From the NCBI RefSeq assembly GCF_900111155.1, contig NZ_FOGG01000015.1:1-64000 (forward strand): 64,000 nucleotides of DNA, read 5' to 3'. Made by a program: the position numbers and the translations under genes. A model generated the notes under the pieces. That model was not told the origin of the DNA. It searched no databases and worked only from the letters and a program-made list of their open reading frames with translations. Every line of letters begins with the position of its first letter. Position 1 is the stretch's first letter. Shown here piece after piece: positions 53,574 through 61,980 of this stretch. The DNA is from Pedobacter rhizosphaerae. Lineage in GTDB: Bacteria > Bacteroidota > Bacteroidia > Sphingobacteriales > Sphingobacteriaceae.

Positions 53574-54626
53574 ATGGCCGTAAATAAACTAGCCCTTATC
53601 CGATACAAAACAATAGATGATTGTTTGAGAAATCGATTCAGGAAATGGACGCTGGATGATATTATCGAAAAGGTTGCCGACACTTTGTACCAGCTTGAAG
53701 GGATTACTTCTGGTGTAAGTAAGCGGACTATCCAGGCGGATATTCAATTGATGCGAAGTGATAAGCTCGGATACAATGCACCTATTGTGGTTAAGGATAA
53801 ACGTTTCTATGCTTATGAAGATCCAAGCTTTAGCATCACAAATGCGCCGATCAATAATGCAGATGTAGATAAAATGAAAGAAATTGTTGGGGTATTAAAA
53901 CAGTTTAATGCCTTCAATTACTTCGATGAGATGAGCGATATGATTGCCCGTTTAGAAAACAATCTTTACAAATCGACCAAGCAAAGTGGTAATAACATTC
54001 AGTTAGAGAGCAATAAGCTGGTTAAAGGTTTGGAATGTATTCCGTCTTTGTATCAGGCTGTTTTGAATAAAAGATCCCTGCTCATCGAATATAAATCGTT
54101 CAAAGCACATCAGGCACAACAGGGGATTTACTACCCTTATTTACTAAAGGAATATCGCAACAGGTGGTTTTTGATTTGTAAGGCGAAGAAAAGACCTGGT
54201 ATTTTAAACCTGGCACTAGATAGAATTGTTGAATTTCAGGAATTGCCCAACGAGGATTTTTTCCCATATCGGGGAGTAGATTTCGATCGATATTACGATG
54301 ACTTAATTGGTGTAACCAAAAGCGAAAGAGACCGGGCACAGAAGGTGATTTTGGAGTTTACGAACGATCACGCGCCCTATGTGATTACAAAACCGCTGCA
54401 TCATTCTCAGGTTATTTTAACCCAAAATGAAAAAACAACAACTTTCAGGATAGATGTGGTATTAAACTTCGAATTGGAAAGAGAGATATTGGGCTTTGGG
54501 GAATGTGTTAAAGTATTGGCTCCGAGGTTATTGATTTCTAAAATAAAAGCAAGGCTAGCCAGAACTTTCAGTCAATACAAGATAACAGACGAAGAACCTG
54601 AACGCAAAACAGAAATACAAATATGA
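53574..54626 (+). CDS. WYL-domain transcriptional regulator
   Basis: This 350-residue protein has an N-terminal winged-helix part (IRYKTIDDCLRNRFRKWTLDDIIEKV ... SKRTIQADIQLMRSD, about 8-70). A WYL domain follows at about 155-225 (RSLLIEYKSFK ... YPYLLKEYRNRWFLICK), then a C-terminal WCX-like domain (VILEFTNDHAPYVITKPLHHSQ). WYL proteins often sense nucleic-acid ligands and control stress or defence genes. I chose ATG 53574. It is divergent from the tRNA-like RNA, slipin and rtcB and probably controls them, taking the place of RtcR. Confidence 0.88.
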   Translation: MAVNKLALIRYKTIDDCLRNRFRKWTLDDIIEKVADTLYQLEGITSGVSKRTIQADIQLMRSDKLGYNAPIVVKDKRFYAYEDPSFSITNAPINNADVDKMKEIVGVLKQFNAFNYFDEMSDMIARLENNLYKSTKQSGNNIQLESNKLVKGLECIPSLYQAVLNKRSLLIEYKSFKAHQAQQGIYYPYLLKEYRNRWFLICKAKKRPGILNLALDRIVEFQELPNEDFFPYRGVDFDRYYDDLIGVTKSERDRAQKVILEFTNDHAPYVITKPLHHSQVILTQNEKTTTFRIDVVLNFELEREILGFGECVKVLAPRLLISKIKARLARTFSQYKITDEEPERKTEIQI

Positions 54627-54635
54627 GTTACCAAT

Positions 54636-54670
54636 GATTGAGTTTTGAATTCAACGTTCAAAACTCAATC
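54636..54670. terminator. 14-bp perfect hairpin between convergent genes
   Basis: Arms gattgagttttgaa and its complement flank a 7-base loop (ttcaacg). It sits ten bases after the WYL gene and 53 before the prfC end. There is no long T tract, so it may be a terminator or another inverted heptamer pair; heptad-like repeats (attcaatc) continue to 54720. Confidence 0.65.
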
Positions 54671-54722
54671 ATCCTATATTCAATCATTCAATCAATCACT
54701 GATTCAATCCTTCAAATATCCA

Positions 54723-56303
54723 CTACTTAAACTCACTGGTTTTGAAGAACTCAATATCAGGATAATCCTGTTTGGTTAGATTGATCATGTAATCATTGTC
54801 AGCCAGATAAACCGGGTTTCCTTCTTTATCTGTCCCGATATGGGCTTGCTTACGTTTTACAAACTCATCCAGTTTTTTTCTATCGGTAGAATTTACCCAG
54901 CTAGAGCGGCTGTAGCTCAATGTACGGAAACGACATTTGGCACCATACTCATGCTCTAAACGGAAATTGATTACCTCGAACTGCAGTTCTCCAACCGCAC
55001 CAATCACTTTTCTGTTTCCTGGTTGCATTACAAAAAGCTGCGCAACCCCTTCATCAGTTAACTGCTCTATACCTTTTTCCAATTGCTTGGTACGCATCGG
55101 ATCCATATTTTCTACTTCCTTGAAGATAGAAGGAGAGAAGCTTGGGATACCTTTAAACTGCAGTTTTTCACCTTCAGTTAAAGTATCGCCAATTTTAAAG
55201 TTTCCACTATCATATAAGCCCACAACATCACCTGGCCATGCCTCTTCTACAATGCTTTTCTCGTTGGCCATAAAATCCATCGGGTTGCTAAATTTTAGCT
55301 TTTTATCCTGACGGGTATGGTAATAAAATTTATTACGCTCAAATTTTCCTGAGCAAATCCTTAAGAAAGCAATTCTATCCCGGTGTTTAGGATCAAGGTT
55401 GGCGTGGATTTTAAATACAAATCCAGTGAAGTTTTTCTCTTCCACCAATACGTCGCGTTCTTCTGCCTCACGATGTTTCGGACTTGGTGCTATATCAATA
55501 AAAGTATCCAGTAATTCTTTGATACCGAAGTTGTTAATGGCACTTCCGAAAAATACCGGAGCAACTAATCCTTCTTTATACAAACTTAAGTCAAGATCTC
55601 CGTAAACACCATTTACCAGTTCAGCATCGTCCTTTAACGTTTGAACCTCAGTATCTTTTAGGTAATCGAGTAAAGCGCTATCGTCTAAGTCGTTTACCGC
55701 AACAACCGATTCTGTAACCTTACTCTTGTCAGAATTGAATAAATTTAAATGCTTGTTGTATATGCTATATACCCCTTTAAAAGTGTGTCCCTGACCAATT
55801 GGCCAAGATAGTGGACAAAGGCTAATGGATAGTTTTTCTTCTATTTCATCTAAAAGATCGAAAGCATCTTTACCCTCACGGTCCATCTTATTAACGAAAA
55901 TAATCACCGGAGTATTCCGCATACGGCAAACAGACATTAGTTTTTCCGTTTGTTCCTCAACCCCCTTTACGCAATCTACTACCAAAACAACACTATCCAC
56001 TGCAGATAAAGTTCGGTAAGTATCTTCAGCAAAATCCTTGTGACCAGGGGTATCCAAAATGTTAATACGCTTACCGCTGTATTCAAATCCCATTACAGAA
56101 GTGGCCACAGAGATTCCCCTTTGACGTTCAATCTCCATAAAATCTGAAGTATTACTTTGGTTGGCTTTATTTCTTTTTACCGCACCAGCAGTATTAATCG
56201 CACCACCAAAAAGCAGAAATTTTTCTGTTAAAGTAGTTTTTCCCGCATCGGGGTGACTAATAATGGCAAAGGTTTTACGTTTTTCTATTTCAGGGTTAAG
56301 CAT
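54723..56303 (-). CDS. prfC: peptide chain release factor 3
   Basis: This 526-residue GTPase recycles release factors 1 and 2 on the ribosome. It has the G1 loop [13 protein letters not shown] near 18-30, G3 [19 protein letters not shown]4 [11 protein letters not shown] and the domain 2-3 marks typical of RF3 ([21 protein letters not shown] near 430, as [15 protein letters not shown]). It stands alone. Confidence 0.95.
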   Translation of the reverse strand: MLNPEIEKRKTFAIISHPDAGKTTLTEKFLLFGGAINTAGAVKRNKANQSNTSDFMEIERQRGISVATSVMGFEYSGKRINILDTPGHKDFAEDTYRTLSAVDSVVLVVDCVKGVEEQTEKLMSVCRMRNTPVIIFVNKMDREGKDAFDLLDEIEEKLSISLCPLSWPIGQGHTFKGVYSIYNKHLNLFNSDKSKVTESVVAVNDLDDSALLDYLKDTEVQTLKDDAELVNGVYGDLDLSLYKEGLVAPVFFGSAINNFGIKELLDTFIDIAPSPKHREAEERDVLVEEKNFTGFVFKIHANLDPKHRDRIAFLRICSGKFERNKFYYHTRQDKKLKFSNPMDFMANEKSIVEEAWPGDVVGLYDSGNFKIGDTLTEGEKLQFKGIPSFSPSIFKEVENMDPMRTKQLEKGIEQLTDEGVAQLFVMQPGNRKVIGAVGELQFEVINFRLEHEYGAKCRFRTLSYSRSSWVNSTDRKKLDEFVKRKQAHIGTDKEGNPVYLADNDYMINLTKQDYPDIEFFKTSEFK

Positions 56304-56414
56304 AATAAAATTAGGATATAAAGAATGATGAAACCTGGTTAAAGGAATTTAACAGCGATAAGATATTGATATTGTTGTTTCATCTAGCCGCAAAGATAAG
56401 AAAAAGCTTGGTAA

Positions 56415-56470
56415 TTGAGTATCAAGTGTTAAGAATCGAGTATCAAGAACCAAGTATTGAGAATCAAGAC
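56415..56470. repeat. eight-unit heptamer array
   Basis: Eight consecutive units follow the pattern t(t/c)(g/a)ag(t/a)a: ttgagta, tcaagtg, ttaagaa, tcgagta, tcaagaa, ccaagta, ttgagaa, tcaagac. It lies in the 419-base divergent gap between prfC and the helicase. Confidence 0.88.
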
Positions 56471-56551
56471 ATAGTGTTGTAAATAGAGCCCTTTCATCAT
56501 AGGTGGTTTGTTTGCCGTACTTTTTTGTTCTTTTCTGACTATAACCCGAAT

Positions 56552-56606
56552 TAACCGATGACTAATGAGCTAATGAACCAGTGACTAATGAACCAATGCA
56601 CCAGTT
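56552..56606. repeat. 7/8-base periodic array
   Basis: Units such as tgactaa, tgagcta, atgaacca, gtgacta, atgaacca, atgcacca mix seven- and eight-base steps. It is the second array in the same divergent gap. Confidence 0.7.
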
Positions 56607-56722
56607 CCCCAATAGCCATTGAATTAAATTTCAGTATTCTCTTAAATCATGCCTATTTTTGTGCTAAAATGTTTAGCTTTAACTATCCCTTCAGAATAAA
56701 GCAAACCAAAATTTTATTGTAG

Positions 56723-58993
56723 ATGCCAATTTTAGAAGAAAGTTCTATGCCCGCAGAAATCGCGGCAAAATTTGTGAATTATACCTCCAAACACGTTTTT
56801 TTAACCGGGAAAGCTGGTACAGGTAAAACTACTTTTTTACGTAAGCTGATTAAGCTCACGCATAAGAAGACCCTGATTTGTGCACCTACGGGCATTGCGG
56901 CCATTAATGCTTCGGGTACCACCATACACTCACTTTTTCAGCTGCCCTTTGGGGCTTTTTTTCCAGACGCGGCGGCATCTTTGATTAACGAAAATATCAC
57001 TTTCAACTTTAATACGCCTAAAACTTTGGTGAAGCATTTAAATATGCAGGGAAATAAACGGCGAATGCTGCAAGAGCTGGAGTTGCTGGTTATTGATGAG
57101 GTAAGTATGCTTCGGGCAGATATGCTGGATGCTATTGATTTTGCTTTGAGGTATGTTAGGAGGAATAGAAATATACCTTTTGGAGGGGTTCAGTTATTGT
57201 TTATAGGCGATTTACACCAGCTCCCACCCGTAGTTAAGAATGATGAATGGCGAATTATGGCCAGATTTTATAAAAGTATCTTCTTTTTCGATGCATTGGC
57301 ACTCCAAAACAATCCGCCGGTCTATATCGAACTGGATAAGATATATCGTCAGGATGATGCTGTTTTCATTAATCTATTAAATAACCTTCGGAATAATAAA
57401 ATCACACCTGAAGATACAGCCTTGCTGCAGCAACATTTTAAACGTGATTTTAAACCGGCTGCCGATGAAAATTATATTACCCTAACTACGCACAACAATA
57501 AGGCCGATGGAATTAATCGCGAACGGTTAACACAGCTACAAACGAAATCGTACTTTTTTGAAGCCAAGGTTCAGGGCGAGTTTAACGAGTATGCCTATCC
57601 CAATGATAAAAGTCTGGAACTGAAAGTTGGTGCCCAGGTAATGTTTATCAAGAATGACATGACTGCCGAAAAGCGTTACTACAATGGTAAAATTGGGATT
57701 GTACATTACATTGAAAAAGATTTAATAGAAATTGAATTACCTGAAGACAAAGTGGTGATTCAGATTTCTCCCTATACCTGGGAAAATGTAAAGTATAAAC
57801 TGGATGAAGCCACTAACGAGATCAAAGAGAATGTTGCCGGCTCCTTCACACAATATCCAATAAAACTGGCCTGGGCCATTACCGTGCATAAAAGCCAGGG
57901 TTTAACCTTCGATAAAGCTATAATTGATGTGGGTGATGCTTTTGCTGCAGGTCAGGCTTATGTAGCTTTGTCGAGGTTGCGCTCACTGAAGGGTTTGGTT
58001 TTAACCTCTCAACTGCGTGATAGTGGCTTACAGCAAGATCAGAATGTGCATTATTTTTCGCAAACCAAACAACCCTCGGATGTTTTAACGGCACAGATCA
58101 GTACGGAGAGTATAGAATTTATCAAAGCATATTTAATTTCCGCTTTTGATTTGAATGTTGTGCGGTACTATTTGAAAGAGCATTCGCAAACTTTTGATAA
58201 AAGTGAAGGGAAATCAGCCAAGCAACGCCATGATGAATGGACGATGAATCTGTATGTAGATTTTCAAAAAATTACGGCAACGGCCGATACTTTTATCAAT
58301 CAGCTTAAAAATCTTTTCGCTCAACAACATGACCATGCTTTAGGTAATGTGCTCATTAGGGTAGAGGCTGCATTGAAATATTTTAATCCACTCATTAAAG
58401 AACTATCCGACCGCTTTCTGGAACAAATTGAAGCCATAAAGGAGGAGAAGCAAATCAAAACCTATCTTACAGAATTGCTTGAGTTAGAAATTCTGGTTTA
58501 CGAGCAATTAAAGAAAATTCATAAAGGAAAGGCATTGCTTCAGGCATTGATAGAAGGAAAGGAATTTAATAAAGCCGATACTGATGCTCTATTAAATGAG
58601 GCTGAACGCACTCAACAGCTTCAAAAGGCAATTCAGTTGAAAGGAACTACTTTAAAGGTCAAATCACCAATGGAGAAAAAGAAAAAGGAACCTAAAGTAG
58701 ACACCAAATTTGTAAGTTTTGACCTGTATAACCAGGGGAAAGACCCATCGGAGATTGCGAAGGAGCGGGGCTTATCTGTGGGTACAATTGAAACACATTT
58801 AGCTTACTATGTCTCTACCCAGCAGCTGGATGTAGCTAAGCTGGTTAAACCCAACAAAATCAAAAACATCAGCGACGCTATAGAAAGCCAGAAAACCAAA
58901 TCCATGGCCACTATTAGAGAGTTTTTAGGAAAGGATTATTCATTCGGGGAGATTAAGTTGGTACTGGCATCGATGTTTCCAAGTGAAGAGTAA
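56723..58993 (+). CDS. Pif1/RecD-like helicase with C-terminal HTH
   Basis: This 756-residue ATPase has Walker A GKAGTGKTT at 29-37, APTGIAAINASGTTIHSLF near 54-72, Walker B LLVIDEVSML (Asp125, Glu126), GDLHQLPPV near 163, and the superfamily I end motifs AWAITVHKSQGLTFDKAI and AYVALSRLRSL near 395-430. Beyond 450 it has a helical region and a helix-turn-helix near 680-715 (GKDPSEIAKERGLSVGTIETHLAYYV), as in RecQ C-terminal HTH domains. It likely unwinds DNA 5'-to-3' in repair or replication. Confidence 0.88.
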   Translation: MPILEESSMPAEIAAKFVNYTSKHVFLTGKAGTGKTTFLRKLIKLTHKKTLICAPTGIAAINASGTTIHSLFQLPFGAFFPDAAASLINENITFNFNTPKTLVKHLNMQGNKRRMLQELELLVIDEVSMLRADMLDAIDFALRYVRRNRNIPFGGVQLLFIGDLHQLPPVVKNDEWRIMARFYKSIFFFDALALQNNPPVYIELDKIYRQDDAVFINLLNNLRNNKITPEDTALLQQHFKRDFKPAADENYITLTTHNNKADGINRERLTQLQTKSYFFEAKVQGEFNEYAYPNDKSLELKVGAQVMFIKNDMTAEKRYYNGKIGIVHYIEKDLIEIELPEDKVVIQISPYTWENVKYKLDEATNEIKENVAGSFTQYPIKLAWAITVHKSQGLTFDKAIIDVGDAFAAGQAYVALSRLRSLKGLVLTSQLRDSGLQQDQNVHYFSQTKQPSDVLTAQISTESIEFIKAYLISAFDLNVVRYYLKEHSQTFDKSEGKSAKQRHDEWTMNLYVDFQKITATADTFINQLKNLFAQQHDHALGNVLIRVEAALKYFNPLIKELSDRFLEQIEAIKEEKQIKTYLTELLELEILVYEQLKKIHKGKALLQALIEGKEFNKADTDALLNEAERTQQLQKAIQLKGTTLKVKSPMEKKKKEPKVDTKFVSFDLYNQGKDPSEIAKERGLSVGTIETHLAYYVSTQQLDVAKLVKPNKIKNISDAIESQKTKSMATIREFLGKDYSFGEIKLVLASMFPSEE

Positions 58994-58994
58994 G

Positions 58995-59044
58995 TTAAAC
59001 CGCAAAGTGCTCAAAGATGAAACGCAAAGAACGCTAAGTTAACC
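58995..59044 (+). repeat. cgcaaag repeat upstream of GxxExxY gene
   Basis: Repeated cgcaaag / ctcaaag / cgctaag blocks spaced about nine to ten bases, bounded by ttaaacc and ttaacc. The complementary form lies at 59459-59493, so the gene between is framed by inverted arrays. Confidence 0.8.
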
Positions 59045-59051
59045 GCCAGCC

Positions 59052-59429
59052 ATGGATGAAAATGAACTCTCAAGAATTGTAATCGGACTAGCAATCAAAG
59101 TACATGATGCGCTTGGGCCTGGATTATTGGAAAGTGCCTATCAGGAATGTTTATTGTATAAAATTAGGAAATCAGGTCTGTTTGCCGAAAAAGAAAAGAA
59201 AATGCCACTCGTATTCGAAGACATAAAGCTCGATTGTGGGTATAGAATCGATATTCTGGTTGAACATAAACTTGTTCTTGAACTGAAGTGTGTTGATGCG
59301 CTAAATGATATTCATTTAGCGCAAACACTCACTTATATGAAATTGGGAAATTATAGATTAGGGCTGTTAATAAATTTCAATGTATTGCTTTTAAAGGACG
59401 GTTTGAAGAGAATAGCCAATGGTATGTAA
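59052..59429 (+). CDS. GxxExxY family protein
   Basis: This 125-residue protein has the naming motif GPGLLESAYQECL at about 22-34 and the PD-(D/E)XK-like pattern CGYRIDILVEHKLVLELKCVD (Asp near 60, ELK near 69-71). Such proteins may be small nucleases, but activity is not proven. It is inserted between the helicase and SprT-like genes and is framed by inverted cgcaaag arrays. Confidence 0.88.
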   Translation: MDENELSRIVIGLAIKVHDALGPGLLESAYQECLLYKIRKSGLFAEKEKKMPLVFEDIKLDCGYRIDILVEHKLVLELKCVDALNDIHLAQTLTYMKLGNYRLGLLINFNVLLLKDGLKRIANGM

Positions 59430-59458
59430 AATATGATTAACCAAACCTTTTTCTTCCT

Positions 59459-59493
59459 GTCTTTGCGAAAAACTTTGCGAACTTTGCGGTTAA
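59459..59493 (+). repeat. ctttgcg repeat abutting the SprT gene
   Basis: Three ctttgcg units (about nine to twelve base spacing) end in gttaa, directly before the ATG at 59494. It is the inverted partner of 58995-59044. Confidence 0.8.
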
Positions 59494-60108
59494 ATGGAAA
59501 AGGTTAAAGTTTTAGCGCAATACATGCCTGCCGAGGCGGCGCCGCTAATTGCTAAGTGGATAGATTACTTTCAGTGTGAATTTAAGATTTCTAAAACCCG
59601 TTCAACTAAGCTCGGTGATTATCGCCATCCTTATGGAGGGAAAGGTCATAGAATCTCTGTCAACTTTAACTTAAATCATTACGCTTTTTTAGTGACCACC
59701 GTTCACGAGTTTGCGCACCTGATTACCTGGAACGATTTCAAAAATAAGGTTAAGCCACACGGTGCAGAGTGGAAAAAGAATTTCCAGCGGATGATGGTCC
59801 CATTTTTCGATTTGAACATCTTTCCTCATGATATCCACAAAGCGATTGACAATTACATGTCTAACCCAGCCGCTTCAAGTTGTTCGGATCTGCATTTATC
59901 ACGCGCTTTAAAAAAATACGATACCGACAAAGCCGATACCCTGCACCTGGAGCAATTGCCCATACACACAACTTTTAAAATTAAAGATGGGCGACGATTT
60001 ACAAAAGGAGAGCGGATTAGAAAACGCTACCGCTGTGTGTGTTTAGATGATAAGCGGATTTATTTGTTTAATCCTTTGGCGGAGGTTTATTTAGTATCAA
60101 GTACTTAG
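59494..60108 (+). CDS. SprT-like zinc metalloprotease domain protein
   Basis: This 204-residue protein carries HEFAH at 71-75, the zinc-binding HExxH motif, in VTTVHEFAHLITWNDF, and a C-terminal basic region with Cys residues (RYRCVCLDDKR). SprT-like domains digest proteins, for example DNA-protein crosslinks in the SPRTN group. The last four residues (VSST) and the stop codon are encoded by the first two heptamers of the following array. Confidence 0.85.
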   Translation: MEKVKVLAQYMPAEAAPLIAKWIDYFQCEFKISKTRSTKLGDYRHPYGGKGHRISVNFNLNHYAFLVTTVHEFAHLITWNDFKNKVKPHGAEWKKNFQRMMVPFFDLNIFPHDIHKAIDNYMSNPAASSCSDLHLSRALKKYDTDKADTLHLEQLPIHTTFKIKDGRRFTKGERIRKRYRCVCLDDKRIYLFNPLAEVYLVSST

Positions 60109-60163
60109 TATAAAGTATTTAGTATAAAGTATTTAGTATCAAGTATCAAGTATCAAGTATCAA
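60094..60163. repeat. ten-unit heptamer array
   Basis: Ten unbroken units of gta-n-n-n-a: gtatcaa, gtactta, gtataaa, gtattta, gtataaa, gtattta, then gtatcaa four times. It starts inside the SprT-like coding sequence. A weaker array (ggcttca, accttca, gcactgc, acctcaa, gccttaa) follows at 60212-60246 and covers the ade stop codon. Confidence 0.92.
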
Positions 60164-60242
60164 GACGGGGCGTATAAAAAATGCCACTGCTAATGCTCTT
60201 TTGTTTACTTAGGCTTCAACCTTCAGCACTGCACCTCAAGCC

Positions 60243-61880
60243 TTAAATCAGCCTAAACTCATCTCCATCAAACAAGCCTTTGTCGCTTAACTTCAAATGT
60301 GGGATAACGAGTAAAGCCATAAAAGAAAGTGTCATGAAGGGAGCTACTAAGGTAGAACCTAGTTCCTTTGCAAAATTATCAATAGAAGTATAACGCTCGG
60401 CTATTTCGTAACCATTCTGAGTACTCATTAAGCCTGCAACCGGAAGGGGTAAAACTTCTTCTTTGCCGTTTCCTAAGGCCACAACACCACCGGTTTCTTT
60501 AATTACGAGATTAACTGCCTCGCAAATACTTTCATCATTTACACCAACAGCAATGATATTATGGCTATCGTGGGCAACACTAGAAGCAATAGCCCCTTTT
60601 TTTAAGCCGAAATTTTTTACAAAGGAAACGGCCACCGGCGCATCAAGGTAGCGGTTAACCACTACTATCTTTAAAATATCCCGTTCTACATCGCTTACTG
60701 CATTGCCGGTTATAACTTTTGGAAGAAATGAAAGCTTTTTAGTGATAAGTTGTCCCTCTAACGCCTCAATAAGCGGTATTTCTTGTTGGTCAGAATAAAG
60801 ATAAGCGAAATCAGTTTCTTTTTTTAAACTGCATTTGAAGTGATTTACAGATTCCTCGGCTTCAATGTGTGTAATCCAATCGCCAACCATTCTGCCATTC
60901 TGTGCCACTAAAACCCCATCTATATAGGTCTGTTTAACTTTAAAGTCCTTTAAATCTTCGATAATGATAAAGTCGGCATAATCGTCAATGCCCAGCTGGC
61001 CCACATCCAACTTATAATGATGAACTGGATTGATGCAGGCTGCCCTAAGTACATGGAAAATGTCGATTCCTTTGGCAACTGCTCTTGCGCAAAGGGCATT
61101 GATGTGATTTTCCACTAAACTGTCCGGATGCTTATCGTCACTGCAAAACATAATCATTTTTGGCCAATCGTTTAACAGATCAATCAAAGCATCGAAATTT
61201 TTTGCTGCACTACCTTCGCGAATGAGAATTTTCATCCCTCTCTGGAGTTTGTCAAGAGCTTCCTCGGCGGTAAAACATTCATGGTCAGTAGAAATACCTG
61301 CATGGATATATTGTTGAAGCGCATCGCCACGCAGACCTGGTGCATGTCCGTCAACCGGTTTACCCAATCGATGTGCAGTTGAAATCTTTTTCAGTACCTC
61401 ATCATCTTTATAAATCACCCCGGGGAAATTCATCATCTCACTCAGATATTTTATTTCCGGACGCTTCAAAAGACTTTCTACATCATCGTGATTAAGTTCA
61501 GCACCTGCGGTTTCAAATACAGTAGCCGGAACGCAACTGGGAGCGCCAAAATTAAACTTAAAGGGAACCGTTTTACCGTTTTCTATCATGAATTCTACTC
61601 CCTCAATTCCGCAAACATTGGCAATTTCGTGTGGATCGCTGATGGTGGATACCGTTCCATGAACCACTGCCAGCCTTGCAAATTCACTCGGAATTAACAT
61701 GCTGCTTTCGATATGCACATGACTATCGATAAACCCGGGAAGAATAAAATGGGTATTTTCTTTTGCTTCTGAATGCCTGTGGATTGATTTGATTTTCCCA
61801 TTGTCAACCTCAATCTCTCCGAAGAAAATATTGCGTTTTAAGATATCGACTATATTGCCTTCGACTTTAAATGTGTTCAT
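60243..61880 (-). CDS. ade: adenine deaminase
   Basis: This 545-residue amidohydrolase converts adenine to hypoxanthine. It has the metal motif [22 protein letters not shown] near 47-68, [11 protein letters not shown] near 82, [15 protein letters not shown] near 178, [16 protein letters not shown] and [11 protein letters not shown] near 245. It matches the family length. It stands downstream of the E1 gene on the same strand, separated by a palindromic element. Confidence 0.94.
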   Translation of the reverse strand: MNTFKVEGNIVDILKRNIFFGEIEVDNGKIKSIHRHSEAKENTHFILPGFIDSHVHIESSMLIPSEFARLAVVHGTVSTISDPHEIANVCGIEGVEFMIENGKTVPFKFNFGAPSCVPATVFETAGAELNHDDVESLLKRPEIKYLSEMMNFPGVIYKDDEVLKKISTAHRLGKPVDGHAPGLRGDALQQYIHAGISTDHECFTAEEALDKLQRGMKILIREGSAAKNFDALIDLLNDWPKMIMFCSDDKHPDSLVENHINALCARAVAKGIDIFHVLRAACINPVHHYKLDVGQLGIDDYADFIIIEDLKDFKVKQTYIDGVLVAQNGRMVGDWITHIEAEESVNHFKCSLKKETDFAYLYSDQQEIPLIEALEGQLITKKLSFLPKVITGNAVSDVERDILKIVVVNRYLDAPVAVSFVKNFGLKKGAIASSVAHDSHNIIAVGVNDESICEAVNLVIKETGGVVALGNGKEEVLPLPVAGLMSTQNGYEIAERYTSIDNFAKELGSTLVAPFMTLSFMALLVIPHLKLSDKGLFDGDEFRLI

Positions 61881-61899
61881 CAGATTTTTTTTAATTTAT

Positions 61900-61963
61900 C
61901 CGTCACCCTGAATTTATTTCAGGGTCTTTTATAGAAGATGCTGAAATAAATTGAGCATGACGA
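61900..61963. repeat. dispersed palindromic element
   Basis: Arms of 26 bases (61901-61926, starting cgtcaccctgaattt; and 61937-61962, ending gagcatgacg) are complementary with about four mismatches around a 10-base loop. It lies between the E1 and ade genes and may act as a terminator for E1. Confidence 0.8.
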
Positions 61964-61980
61964 GTTTTGGTTTAAACACC

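Noticed and set aside
25741-60163. CRISPR array
   Set aside because: The heptamer arrays lack long conserved repeats with unique spacers of 30 bases or so, and no cas genes are present.
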